From the NCBI RefSeq assembly GCF_035222485.1, contig NC_085922.1:3239001-3303000 (forward strand): DNA of 64,000 nt, read 5' to 3'. The position numbers and the translations under genes are program-made. Below are positions 1 to 10,048 of this stretch, piece after piece (positions within the stretch are counted from its first letter, which is position 1; every line of letters begins with the position of its first letter). The notes under the pieces were generated by a model. It did no database searches and was not told where the DNA came from. It saw only the letters and a program-made list of their open reading frames with translations. Origin of the DNA: Podospora pseudoanserina. Taxonomy: Eukaryota > Ascomycota > Sordariomycetes > Sordariales > Podosporaceae.

Positions 1-910
1 AGTTGTTAGGCTCCTGGGTGTACTCGTACACGATACCGCCGGCAAAAACGTCGTACATGTCCGGGCCGTAAATGCTGCCGATCTCGGTGAAGATGCGAGG
101 GGAGGGGGTGTTGCACCCAAACTCGGAAAAGAAGATGGGCACGGGGGTGTTTTCAAAGCCCTCCACCAGCTTGTCAAACGACGACTCCGTAAAGGACGAG
201 TCGCCGCACCAAGAGTACGAGTTGAGCGCAAAGAGGTCGCCCATCGACATGTCGTCCTTGTCGCCCTGAAGCGAGCAGGTAAAGTAGTTGAACGAATCCC
301 ACAGAACCTCGCGCACATCAGCGGCAGAGTAACCCACGGGGATCTTGCGGTCAGACCAGTTCTTGATGTAATTCTTCAAGTCGCGAGTGACCGCACGGAC
401 GTAGGAAGGAACAAACTCGGTCGTCTCCTCCTTGTCAATGACCTCGTTTCCGGAGAAGAAAGCCAAGGTGTTGGGGTAGTCCTTGAAGGCCTCGACGACG
501 GCGAAGGTGCGGTTGAGGTACGAGGCGTAGTACGACTTGTAGACCTCAAACGAGGTCAGGGCCTCGCCCGGCATGGGGGAGTTGACGTCGAGGAGCATGT
601 ACATCCCCGCGGCGTTGAAGATGGAGACGCACTCGTCGTGGTTGAGGTCGGGGTTGAGGTTGTAGACCCGGATGGCGTTGACGCCGAGGATCTGGAGGAG
701 GGCGGCGTCGCGCATGCAGACGTCCGGGTCCGAGAGGGGGTCGCGCTTCTTCTTGGGGTCGTATCCCGCCGAGCCGCCGGGCTGGTAGGCCATGCCGACG
801 ATTTGGAAGCGGTTGCCGGTTTTGGGGTTGACGAAGTCCTGGCCCTTTACCTCGAGGGGCTGGAGGGCGGCGACGGCGGTGGCGCCGAGCGCCAGGAGCG
901 CGGATTGCAT
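1..910 (-). CDS. GH72 1,3-beta-glucanosyltransferase (Gel/Gas family), 5' part only
   Basis: This is a GPI-type cell-wall enzyme family that cuts internal beta-1,3-glucan and transfers the new end to another chain, elongating wall glucan at the plasma membrane. The frame is open for 303 codons from the ATG at 910-908 and runs off the left edge, so the C-terminal part is missing. A short hydrophobic signal peptide (about residues 1-16) is followed by the GH72 barrel. The two catalytic glutamates are visible: E156 in FFSGNEV and E263 in FFSEFGCN. Paired cysteines at 65, 94, 212 and 235 fit the family. No intron is seen in the visible part. The family is clear; which paralogue (Gel1-5) cannot be told without the C-terminus, where an X8/CBM43 module and GPI signal would lie. 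Confidence 0.95.
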   Translation of the reverse strand, partial: MQSALLALGATAVAALQPLEVKGQDFVNPKTGNRFQIVGMAYQPGGSAGYDPKKKRDPLSDPDVCMRDAALLQILGVNAIRVYNLNPDLNHDECVSIFNAAGMYMLLDVNSPMPGEALTSFEVYKSYYASYLNRTFAVVEAFKDYPNTLAFFSGNEVIDKEETTEFVPSYVRAVTRDLKNYIKNWSDRKIPVGYSAADVREVLWDSFNYFTCSLQGDKDDMSMGDLFALNSYSWCGDSSFTESSFDKLVEGFENTPVPIFFSEFGCNTPSPRIFTEIGSIYGPDMYDVFAGGIVYEYTQEPNN

Positions 911-2366
911 CTGTTGCGAGAGGTCAGCATGGCGGCTTCGGCGAGAGACGGTAGGCAGACAGAGAGACGCACAAGCATGGTTGCGGGGGCTTTAGCAACT
1001 ATTACTGAGACAGGTTGGGTTTGAAAGGTTGAAACTCGGAAAAGTTGGAATGTGGTGGTTAGAAAACTTGGTTGTTGGGGTTTTGTCTGCGCGCGCGTGG
1101 AGCGAGTACGAGCAAAACAAGATGCTCAAAGTAAATAGTGGTTCAAAATGTTGTGTCAAAGGAGTGACTAGAATGACAGGAAGGCCCGTTCCTGCCAGTT
1201 GGTATGCAAGATGGTTTTGACCTGAAGAGGCTGGCTTGGTTCCCAACAACGGAAACACGAGATGGTGGCTCAGGAGGAGAAGCAGGTCGCAGAAAACAAC
1301 ACGGGGAAGGGGCAACATCTTGAAGGAAAGCCAGCCCCCGGTGATGCGAGCCAGGTTGGGCCTAGCGGCACAAGATGGCAGCCCCCACAGGTACCACAGC
1401 TTCAGGGGGGGTTGACTTTCACTTCATTGGCTGTTCACCGCCTGTCCTGGAGCCGCTCAGGGGTTCTTGTGCTGGAGCTAGGCCTCTTTTTTGTCGAGAT
1501 TGAGTTATTACGGGTTCAATTTATGCTCTACCTAGGCCGTAATGTCGATGGCTCTCCGCAATGAAAAATGACTGTGACCTGACTGTGCACCACCTGCTCG
1601 TATCGAGAGAGCAAAGTCGGTGAGCGGCACAAACCGAGAACAGATCTTCAGGGTCCCCCGTTTAACCTTTTCTTACCCCTCGTCCGAAGGAACACATCAT
1701 GAAGTCAGAATGCGGCACCTGGAGAAGTTGACGCCGGCCAAGCAATTGTGCAGATCGTTTTTCTTTTGATATCAAAACCGTTGGGACAGAAGCCGTTTCT
1801 CTCGACACGTTGCGAATCTCCACTTGCCGAGCGTTTCACTTGGTCTTGGAGCGGCGTCTCAGAATGAAGCGGCAGCAGGGTGCTGATTGGCTTGTCTTTG
1901 CTTCGAGAAGATCGCCTTGTGAGCTTTTGTCCATCGCCGGTCGTGATCTCAGTTATCAATTCAAGATGAGTTGATGAGATGAGATGAGATGAGAGGAACA
2001 CAGCCAGTTTGCCGTGGTTTGGCACGGGCCCGTGAGCTGAGCTCAGTCTTTGACCTCGTGGCGGATGACAAAGCAGGCCTGACAAACGGGTTTCTAGAAT
2101 CGTCATCGAAGCTTTGCTAGTGATGCCTATCAATTGAGCGATGGATCTCACTCACAGCTCACAACAATATATTCCTTACTATCCTCCGCATCACATTTGA
2201 CTCAGTTGAAATGTATTAGTGAACTTTGACTTCTACAACATCAGCGACAACTTCGTCAGGTCTAACACTTCGGCATCTTGTTTAAGACACCAACGTTGTA
2301 ACATTTTGAGCCTCATCTCACATATCACAACCTTCTTGAGCCTCACACACGTCATCAGGCTTCATC
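911..2366. other. Shared upstream region of two divergent genes
   Basis: These 1.46 kb separate the start of the GH72 gene (minus) from the start of the WLM gene (plus) and must hold both promoters. I see no credible gene. The only repeat noted is a short ATGAG pentanucleotide run at 1973-1994. Open frames here, such as 1705-2151 minus, have no recognisable content. Confidence 0.6.
1973..1994. repeat. ATGAG pentanucleotide microsatellite
   Basis: About four tandem copies of GATGA/ATGAG lie between the divergent GH72 and WLM genes. Simple sequence only. Confidence 0.7.
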
Positions 2367-3555
2367 ATGGAAACCAGCGACACACAACCACATATTGATC
2401 AGCATGCCAACGAGCTCGAACCATCATCAACAGACTCCCCCGCAGTCGAAATCACCATCAAATTCCCACCAGAACAACACAACCAAACATGGACCTTTGA
2501 GTCCCAAGACACCTTCGCCCACCTCGTCCAAGCCCTCGGCCTAGAATTCCCCGAATATGACTGGTAGCTTGCCCAACCCCCTTTCATCCCCCCCTTACAA
2601 CCCCATACTAACACCCCCCCTTAGGGCCAAAAGCAAAGCCCTCCTCGAGAAGCGTCCACCCACCCTCAAAAAAGGCATGCTAACCCCCTCCACCGACCCT
2701 GACCTCCCCCTATCAACCCTCCACACAACTACCCTCCGCTTCCTCGCCCCCAAATCCACCACTCTCGATTCCCTAAAGACGGCAGCAACAGAAGCAGCAA
2801 CCCTCCAAGCCCGCCGCGCCCTCGCCCGCTCCCGCCTCGCCCGCCTGCCCCCCTCCCAAAAGAAAACCGCCCTCTCTGACGCCACCTTCACATTCCACAC
2901 CCTCTCCGCCCTCCCTCACCTGCCCAACTCCCAGAAATCACTCTCTTTTCTTCAACGTCTGAAAGAGGACCCCGGGATTGTCCACGTGATGAAGAAACAC
3001 GAGTACTCTGTCGGTTTGTTGACAGAAATGGACCCGATAGCCAACACGTCGGCTAGCGAAGGGGGCGTGACGAGGATACTGGGGCTGAACAGGAACAAGG
3101 GGGAGGTTATTGAACTGAGGTTGAGGACGGACAGGTATGATGGGTGGAGGGATTACAGGGGGGTGAGGAAGACGCTTTGTCATGAGCTGGCGCATAATGT
3201 TTATGGGGAGCATGATGGGGATTTTTGGAGGTTGTGTAGACAGATTGAGAGGGAGGTTGAGGGGGCGGATTGGAGGAAGAGCGGGAGGACTGTGGGGGAG
3301 GGGGAGTTTGCTCCTGCGAGGGGTGGGGAAGGGGAGGGGGAGGGAGAGATGATGGATCATGGGGGGTGGGAGGGGGGGACGTATGTACTCGGTGGTGGCG
3401 GTGGGTGGCCGGACGGGAGTGGGAGGGGTTTGGCTGCTAGGGAGATAAGGGCTAGGGCGGCGGAGGCGAGGTGGGCTGGGTTGGAGAGGGCTACGAGGGA
3501 GAAGGAAGGGGAGGGGGAGGGGGAGGGGAGGGGAGATGGGGGTGGGGAGAGTTGA
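2367..3555 (+). CDS. Ubiquitin-like domain / WLM (Wss1-type) zinc metalloprotease
   Basis: Two exons, 2367-2563 and 2625-3555, give a 375-residue protein. The 61-nt intron has GTAGCT at the donor, a TACTAAC branch site at 2607 and TTAG at the acceptor, and joining restores the frame through a split Trp codon. The N-terminus (about residues 26-110) looks like a ubiquitin-like fold. Residues 165-280 carry a WLM domain with the zinc motif CHELAHNVYGEHDGDFW, ligands H252, H256 and probably H262, and catalytic E253. WLM proteases of the Wss1/Spartan group digest DNA-protein crosslinks and SUMO or ubiquitin conjugates. The closest architecture I know is the fission-yeast ubiquitin/metalloprotease fusion protein. 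The tail (about 285-375) is low-complexity Gly/Glu/Arg, written in extremely G-rich codons. Precise substrates are inference. Confidence 0.88.
3508..3547 (+). repeat. G-run cluster (potential G-quadruplex) at the 3' end of the WLM gene
   Basis: Seven runs of four or five G are separated mostly by single A residues, ending just before the stop codon at 3553-3555. A second, weaker cluster lies at 3320-3346. The pattern meets the usual G4 criterion (four or more runs of at least three G with short loops) on the coding strand. Confidence 0.7.
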
Positions 3556-5577
3556 GGGGTTGGTTTCTGAGCATGGTTTCATGAGGTTGATGTTTGTGGA
3601 TTTGGTTGGGTTTTGGAGATGTTCAGTTGACTGTCTACGGCAGCCGATCCATGATATATCAAAGAATGTTTCAGACGACAAAGCTACTGTTCACCAAAGC
3701 CCCTCTTGCTATGACTTCACCATAATCGAAGTAATGTTTGTCTGTTTTTGATGTTGCTTCAAGCAAGCTATAAATGGATACCGGCCACGTGGGGTCGGTA
3801 TTGAATGTGATCCATTCCCATCTTTGTCCTTGGGATATCGGCTGATCCCGCAGTTATCGTCAGATACAGTTATCCACCCGGGTTCTTTCCATATCAGTTC
3901 ACTACAACGCGAAAGAGAAGAAGCAAAAGAAAGAAACAAAACAACAACTTTAGCTGCGGTTACACAGATGCGAGGAAGAAAACCCCAAATCTCCTCCGTC
4001 GAAACCTATTGATGGCTCAACCCCAGTCAAGTCAAATGGAGAAAACATCGCTAACGTACACATAGCATCAGGGAAGCCTACAGCCTTCCCGCCTTTGTCC
4101 GGATATCTCTCCCTCCTGTCAAAGTGGGAGGAGAGCAAGACCGTCGACCCCCTCGACAAAGCAAGCTTGCCACAGTTCCATTAACGAGTCTCACCTCCCA
4201 CCGCGCGAGCGGGCGGGCGGGCAGACAAGAATCAAGCCCTGTCTCGAGCTGGAGACACAGACAGCCGTTGGCTATCAGACCAGGGGTTGGAAGAGAGCGA
4301 GAGATCAGTCGGATCGGTCGACGTTCTCGTCCCTTTTCTCGGCTACCTAGCACAGTAGGAGCTGACCCGGCATCTTCTCTTTGGTGCAGAACAACCACAC
4401 TGCATGCATCGTCTTCTCTGCCCGGTTCAGAACAGTCCGCAGCCCAACATCTTATCTTCAATTCAACCGACCCTCTAGAGGGATGGAGAGGTAGGTAGGT
4501 AGGTAGGTAGGTGACGAGCAGCAGCAGCAGCAGTGCTTCCGAACGAGGGAGGGAGGGCTCAACAGACACACTCTTTTTTTGTCCTGGGAGTGAGACAGGT
4601 TTTGACCCGCTAGACAAGGTCGCAAGTCTTTTTGTGGATTGACCAAGTCCCATCCAACATTTCAACACTCGGACAAAGAAATATCATGTTTTCTTGACCA
4701 AATTCTTGACCAAACGGTAAAGCGGCACCCCTGGCTTGGTTGAGAGGTTGCTTGAGTATTCTTGCGCCTGAAACTGTACAACATACGGATTATCGTAAAC
4801 GCTTTGCTCGGTTCTCATCTCAAACTAGCCTTTCGACTTCATCTCTACATCTATTCATCTTTGAAGACCTGGAAGAAATTGAATCTTACGAGATAAAAGT
4901 CAGTAAGCAATTAAGTAATCTGCCACTCAACAACCCCCCGCCCCCCCATGACACTTCAAACCACCCCTCACACAGTTATCACCTGAATCACCACCATATT
5001 GACTCAAAATATATCATTTCAACCATCTCCCCCCTTCTTCATAACTATCCAGCTACGCATACTCAAACAAACTCATCCGCTTCCACTCCAAGAAAAATAC
5101 CTCACACCAAAACAGCACAATGCAAGTAATCAGCTATATATACAAATACCACCACCCCAAGAACAAACCCTGATATCACTCAGCTGTAGAAATCTCCATC
5201 TCCTACCCACCAAAATCCTCCCCAATCCAGCATCCAGAAACGCCTTGTTATGGAAAGTGTTTATTTTTTCCATTCCATTGTAATCCCCTCTCCCGGCCTC
5301 TAGGTTGTGAAAAAGGATAGGCCACCTCCCACCAAGAGTATCTCCAACAAAAGAATGCCTTGCAATCAGCAACGCCCCGAATAATGATGATCAACTCAAG
5401 AAAAAGTCCAGCAGTCCAGTAAAAAAGAAAAAAAAGCGACAAAGAAAACATGATTCTCGGTAAGACAATGCATGAAGCAAAAATGATATATGCCAGAAAC
5501 GCAACCGAAAAAAGAAAAAAAAATGCAAAAGGGTATCTCGCCGCCACGTCCTCCACCATTCCCATATGCCACCGGTC
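3556..5577. other. Intergenic region between convergent genes
   Basis: Two kilobases between the 3' ends of the WLM and WDR62-like genes. It should contain both 3' UTRs. I see a GTAG tetranucleotide run (4490-4512) followed by a short CAG run (about 4518-4534), and CA/T-rich sequence near 4830-5280. No open frame here has family features. An unrecognised non-coding transcript cannot be excluded. Confidence 0.55.
4490..4534. repeat. Compound microsatellite (GTAG)n + (CAG)n
   Basis: About five and a half GTAG units are followed after a few bases by five AGC/CAG units. Non-coding context between convergent genes. Confidence 0.75.
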
Positions 5578-8500
5578 TCAGGCAGACCCAGGCTCCTCAC
5601 AAAGCACAGCATCCGTAAACGTCCCCCCCCTGCTCCCCTCCGAACTCGACGAGCCTTGCCCAGAGGTCCTCGGCCTGTCCCTAACAAGAGAATCCTTCTC
5701 CTCCTCGCTGAGCCGCAGTCGAAGCTTCTCGTCCAGCATGCTGACCAATCGCTCACTATACTGGTCCAGTAGGCCGCTCAGCATCGACTCGCTGACTGGC
5801 TTGTGCTCGTCCGGCTCGCGGCTGCTCCTACTCCTGATCGCCCGTTCCCCGAGCGCCGCCGCCGTAAGCCGGAGTTCGGCGTCGAGTTCAGAGAGAACAT
5901 CGCTGTTGATGGAATCGCTCGAGTTTAGTTTCTTGCGGTAGGCCCGTAGTTGACGGCAGGTTTGCTCGGTGGCCATGCTGAGGCTGCCAAAGCCATACCC
6001 GCTCCGCATATTTTGGTTGGACTTCTTCTTGGACTTAATGCTCGCCGTCGGCGTCATGTTCAAGGCCGGGAGAGATGGTCGGCGAAACATCCGCGCCCTG
6101 TTCTTGGGACTATCGGGTGGTGGAGGAGGGCTATCTGATCTGCTGCCCCCTGAAGAGGCTCGCCGAGAGGGAGTCTCTTCTGCTACCCCGCTCCCCGGGC
6201 TGAGTTGTTGCTTTTCGGTGTTGGGCGTCCTCGCCGTGTTTGTCGTCACATGGAACTTACTAGCCCGCCGATGTGAAGCACGGGGCGGTGATCTACGCCC
6301 GCCAGGGGACGTTGTTGGCCGTTGAAACTCGGCTAATTCTGCTTTCGAGAGAACCTTTCGTAACGGTGGTCTGGTGGATGTCGAGATGTTCTTGTCGGGT
6401 GACGGATCGCGAGTTCGTGACCCGCCAGCGACGGGATCTTGAAAGTCAAGCGTCCAGATCATTATGGTACCATCCTCGCCCACACTGACGACTCTCTTTC
6501 CACCTTCATCACCGTCGATCAAAACGACACCATTGATAGCCTCGGTGTGGCCCCATTCGCGGTCCAAAAACAACCCAGACTGAGCGTCGTATATCCGCAC
6601 CGATTTGTCCGTGTTGGAGATACCCAGCAAGAACGACAGGTCACCATTTCCAAGCTGGCCAAATGTGAGTGATTCCAAAACAACAGATTCCAGTCCCGCC
6701 TCATCGTTGCACTTGAAAGACCCAAGCAGCCGCCCAGTTGTGAAATCATAATGGCAGACCGAGCGGTCCAGCAAAGCGACATAGATCGCCTTCTCATCAG
6801 GTGTCACCGTCATGGATGACGGAGAAGCCTTTAGCGAAACGACCTTGGAGGGTATCGCGGCCATAGCATCCGGCTCGTTCTCCTTGGTGACCAAATCGTG
6901 TATCTGAATCGTTCGATCCAGGGAGCACGTCATGAGCTTATCCTCAGTAGGGATGAGCACTTGCACAACCTTGGCAGTGAACTCCAGTGTCTGGAAATGC
7001 TCAAAAGCACCTGTCGCCAACCGTTGAAACAGTTGGACTGTTCGGTCTCTGCCGCAGGAAGCGATGAGGGTTCTCGACTGGCCCTCGTGAATCGTGATAT
7101 CCTGGCAGTCTGACGAATGAGCCTTGGTCTCCATCACGCACCCTCCTGTCGAAGAGTCCACGATCCGAAGAACACCCAGCTTGTCGCCAGCAACGAAGAG
7201 GCTGCCGTCACCTGTGGCTCTCACCACAACAACTTGATTGACCTCGACCTCGTTGCCCATGTCGAGTTGTTCAATGGGAACATCAAAGGCTGATTTGATC
7301 ATGCCGTCCAGGTCCCAGATATTCACTCGCCCGAAGCCGGCCCACGTGAAGAAAGCGGCACCGAGTTTATTCGACGCAGAGAGCCGCTGGGTGCCAACGA
7401 TAGGGTCACCCGGGCCTGGTATAGGGATGCGTTTTGTGTCGTCTGGGGTAGTCCCAGGCATGTAATCCGGACCCCAAACATCAATCGACTGCTTGCTGTT
7501 GACCGTCACCAGGTTTTCAGCCAAGAACCCCATGGCCGCGAGGCCTTCGGAGGTCTGTGAGCTCCGAAGTGTTGGGTCTGGCGTGCCACTGAGGATTCCC
7601 TCGAGACTCACGAGGGCGAAATCGCCGTCCTCTTTGCCGCCCACATATACGCTCCCGTTTCGGCTGGAGATGCAGCCAATGGTGAAGCCAAGGTCCAGCA
7701 CCTTGACCAGTTTCATTTGTTTATTCGTGTCGTCCAACAGGCACACGTGGCCCGTTTCCGAGCAGACAATGGCTTTCTCGTCGCTGATGGCGATTGCGCA
7801 GACGAATGTTTCGTCCAGCATGGTGCCCAGAAGGATGTTTCTTCCAGAAAGGGGTTTTTGGGCTTGCTGAGCGGCGGCCTGAGCAGCTTGCTCTCCGCCA
7901 AACCTAGGCTTCACCGGGGTGGCTATTGAGCCTTCATCCACCCTCCAAACTTTCACGTGACGGACGCCCAGCGTAATCAGGTTGCTGCCCATCCAAAACA
8001 AGCCCTTCACCTGAGCGGTACACCGATTTTGTTGAAACAGCTTTGCCGCACCTGTGCGGGGATCGATTTTCCATAGGTAAAGAAACCCATCGTTGGCAGC
8101 ACCTAAGGAGGCCAGAAATTTGGTGTCTGGGGACCATGCCACGGCGTTGACACCAAACGTGTGTTCGCTAATCGAGACCAGTGGCGTGTCCGAGGAAACG
8201 TCCTGGAGGTTGAATATGAGCACCCGCGGAGCATAGCCCGTCTCGCCCACGGCGAGATATCTTCCATCTCTACTGAGGGCCAGACAGGTGGCTGCCTTGA
8301 TGCGCTCTCGACTCGTCCAGGTTTTGGAGCTTGGTGCGTCCAGCCAGTCTGAGCCGCCATATGAACCCTCTCGCGGGGAGGGCGCCGCTCGGTTCCTACT
8401 ATCGTTTGCTTTTGGGGTGCTGTTCAGTGTAGAAGATGAATTCGAGACCGGAGACACGGAAAATACGGGCACAGCAGAGGGTCTGGCCCGGTAGAATCGT

Positions 8501-8739
8501 TGAGAATAATGCTCGCCAGACACATCCACCACCACCACGGCGCCGCCAGCAATATAGGCGAACGATGAGTGGACGGTATCAAATCCGGTCGGGGAGCTGC
8601 AGGTTGTACCTATCACACGTCGGAGAGACAGGCCGGGTTCGCAAAAGCCGCGGGGTCGGATGGGAGAACGCGAGGCTCGGGAAAGATATGGAGAGTTGTT
8701 GGGCGTAAGCTTAAGCCGGTTGGAGGGAGTGGATGCCAT
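5578..8739 (-). CDS. WD40 repeat protein, MABP1/WDR62-like
   Basis: A single uninterrupted frame encodes 1053 residues from the ATG at 8739. After a basic, Ser/Pro-rich N-terminus (1-35), residues from about 38 resemble the start of the MABP1/WDR62 propellers: a short region lacking obvious WD dipeptides, then blocks such as CLALSRDGRYLAVGE and VNAVAWSPDTKFLASLG. Repeats continue to about residue 780, enough for two seven-bladed propellers. The C-terminus is disordered (about 790-930) and ends in predicted helical or coiled-coil stretches (about 940-1015). Animal relatives are JNK-pathway and spindle-pole scaffolds; whether the fungal protein does the same is unknown. The family call rests on remembered similarity, and a generic WD40 scaffold is the alternative. 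Confidence 0.82.
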   Translation of the reverse strand: MASTPSNRLKLTPNNSPYLSRASRSPIRPRGFCEPGLSLRRVIGTTCSSPTGFDTVHSSFAYIAGGAVVVVDVSGEHYSQRFYRARPSAVPVFSVSPVSNSSSTLNSTPKANDSRNRAAPSPREGSYGGSDWLDAPSSKTWTSRERIKAATCLALSRDGRYLAVGETGYAPRVLIFNLQDVSSDTPLVSISEHTFGVNAVAWSPDTKFLASLGAANDGFLYLWKIDPRTGAAKLFQQNRCTAQVKGLFWMGSNLITLGVRHVKVWRVDEGSIATPVKPRFGGEQAAQAAAQQAQKPLSGRNILLGTMLDETFVCAIAISDEKAIVCSETGHVCLLDDTNKQMKLVKVLDLGFTIGCISSRNGSVYVGGKEDGDFALVSLEGILSGTPDPTLRSSQTSEGLAAMGFLAENLVTVNSKQSIDVWGPDYMPGTTPDDTKRIPIPGPGDPIVGTQRLSASNKLGAAFFTWAGFGRVNIWDLDGMIKSAFDVPIEQLDMGNEVEVNQVVVVRATGDGSLFVAGDKLGVLRIVDSSTGGCVMETKAHSSDCQDITIHEGQSRTLIASCGRDRTVQLFQRLATGAFEHFQTLEFTAKVVQVLIPTEDKLMTCSLDRTIQIHDLVTKENEPDAMAAIPSKVVSLKASPSSMTVTPDEKAIYVALLDRSVCHYDFTTGRLLGSFKCNDEAGLESVVLESLTFGQLGNGDLSFLLGISNTDKSVRIYDAQSGLFLDREWGHTEAINGVVLIDGDEGGKRVVSVGEDGTIMIWTLDFQDPVAGGSRTRDPSPDKNISTSTRPPLRKVLSKAELAEFQRPTTSPGGRRSPPRASHRRASKFHVTTNTARTPNTEKQQLSPGSGVAEETPSRRASSGGSRSDSPPPPPDSPKNRARMFRRPSLPALNMTPTASIKSKKKSNQNMRSGYGFGSLSMATEQTCRQLRAYRKKLNSSDSINSDVLSELDAELRLTAAALGERAIRSRSSREPDEHKPVSESMLSGLLDQYSERLVSMLDEKLRLRLSEEEKDSLVRDRPRTSGQGSSSSEGSRGGTFTDAVLCEEPGSA

Positions 8740-10048
8740 CGCTCATAGCCATGTGCTGGATCGACTTGGCCTACGACGATGGACCGAGTCGGGGTGAAAA
8801 GAACCAGAGACGAACGGGGGACCAGGGACGTCTGACTAAGGAGTAAGAAACATCTGCACGGGTCGGGAGGTTTGGGTGAGTGTAACGTGTTGGGAAACAG
8901 CGGAGGCTGGGTGACTTTGAAGGTGACTGGAGCGGGCAGCAGTTGGGCAGTTGCGAGGCGGCGGTTGAGGCTGAAGTCGAGAGCAGGCGGGAGCTGTCCT
9001 AAACGAGTGATGACAGAATGGCGGGCCTATCTTCGGATACACGTAGAAAGCTGCAGAGGCGTCCGAGTTGACCTTGGTCAGAAAGCATGTTTGGAGATAG
9101 GCGCAGTGCTTTGCAGGCAGGAGAGGAGACGAGATCGGATGGCGGTCGGGAGAGGAGAGAGCTTACAGTGACATTGACCGGCGGTGCAACGAGACAAAGT
9201 CAATTGTCTCGGGCAGGTGTCGTCGGTCAGGGCGACGGCACAACGCTCAGCATTTGCTTTTGGTGACTTTCAAAGATGTCGAGGGGAAAAAATCACCCAC
9301 CATTGGGCACCCGAAATGCATCTGGATCTCTTCTCAACTGGGCTCTTCCCACAGGGCAAGCCTTTCCTCTGTTGAGCGAAGCACCCACCATTTGTTTACA
9401 GGGGTGCAGGGGAGGGCTGGTGGTGGGCAGGGGTTTGATGTGGCCCGTGCTCCGCTACCTTGTTTTTTAGCGCTGTTGTTGCCCGGCATGTCAATTGGTC
9501 AATTGGGCTAGCCCTTTCCGAATCGGGCTGAATTTCTGAGCTCCCCGCCAATCACAGGAATGTACCGGTAGCCGGGGGTGACCCCACTCCCGTCGTGCCA
9601 TTTCTCTTTTCTTTTCTCCGCGAGGACAAGAGCCGTTCCTTTTTGGCAAGGCGATCATGCAATGTTACCTGGCTACGAAGTATTGGTGCTAGCACTGGCG
9701 CTGGCAGCGGCAGAGTGATGTGTCTGTCCGACATCGCCTAACCCTCAAGATTGTGCAACAATTGTCCATCTTAAACCTTGAATGAGCCCCCCCACGATGT
9801 CAATCACTGACGAGCCAGCTTGGCCGTGTCAAAGGCCACGGGACCGGGGCGTCGGTGACAGCCCGCGGCACTGCATTAGCGCTTGTGCTGGCGAGCCATG
9901 AGGCGAGATGAGATGGCTTGTGCTGATCTGAATGTCCGGGGTAAAAAGGGCTTTCTTGGCTTCCTTATCATCTCAGCACCACAGAGAGATACGTTATCGG
10001 GTTATATACAGCGTTGTACAGTTTGGGTCCTCCATGGCCACATCTCAC
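8740..10048. other. Upstream region of the WDR62-like gene / downstream of Rrg9
   Basis: About 1.3 kb between the 5' end of the WDR62-like gene and the 3' end of RRG9, both on the minus strand. It should hold the WDR62-like promoter and the RRG9 3' UTR. I see no credible gene or notable repeat. Confidence 0.5.

Noticed and set aside
2938-3681. Minus-strand Pro-rich open frame of 247 codons antisense to the WLM gene
   Set aside because: It is the complement of a G-rich coding region; the plus strand contains the zinc motif and a well-formed intron.
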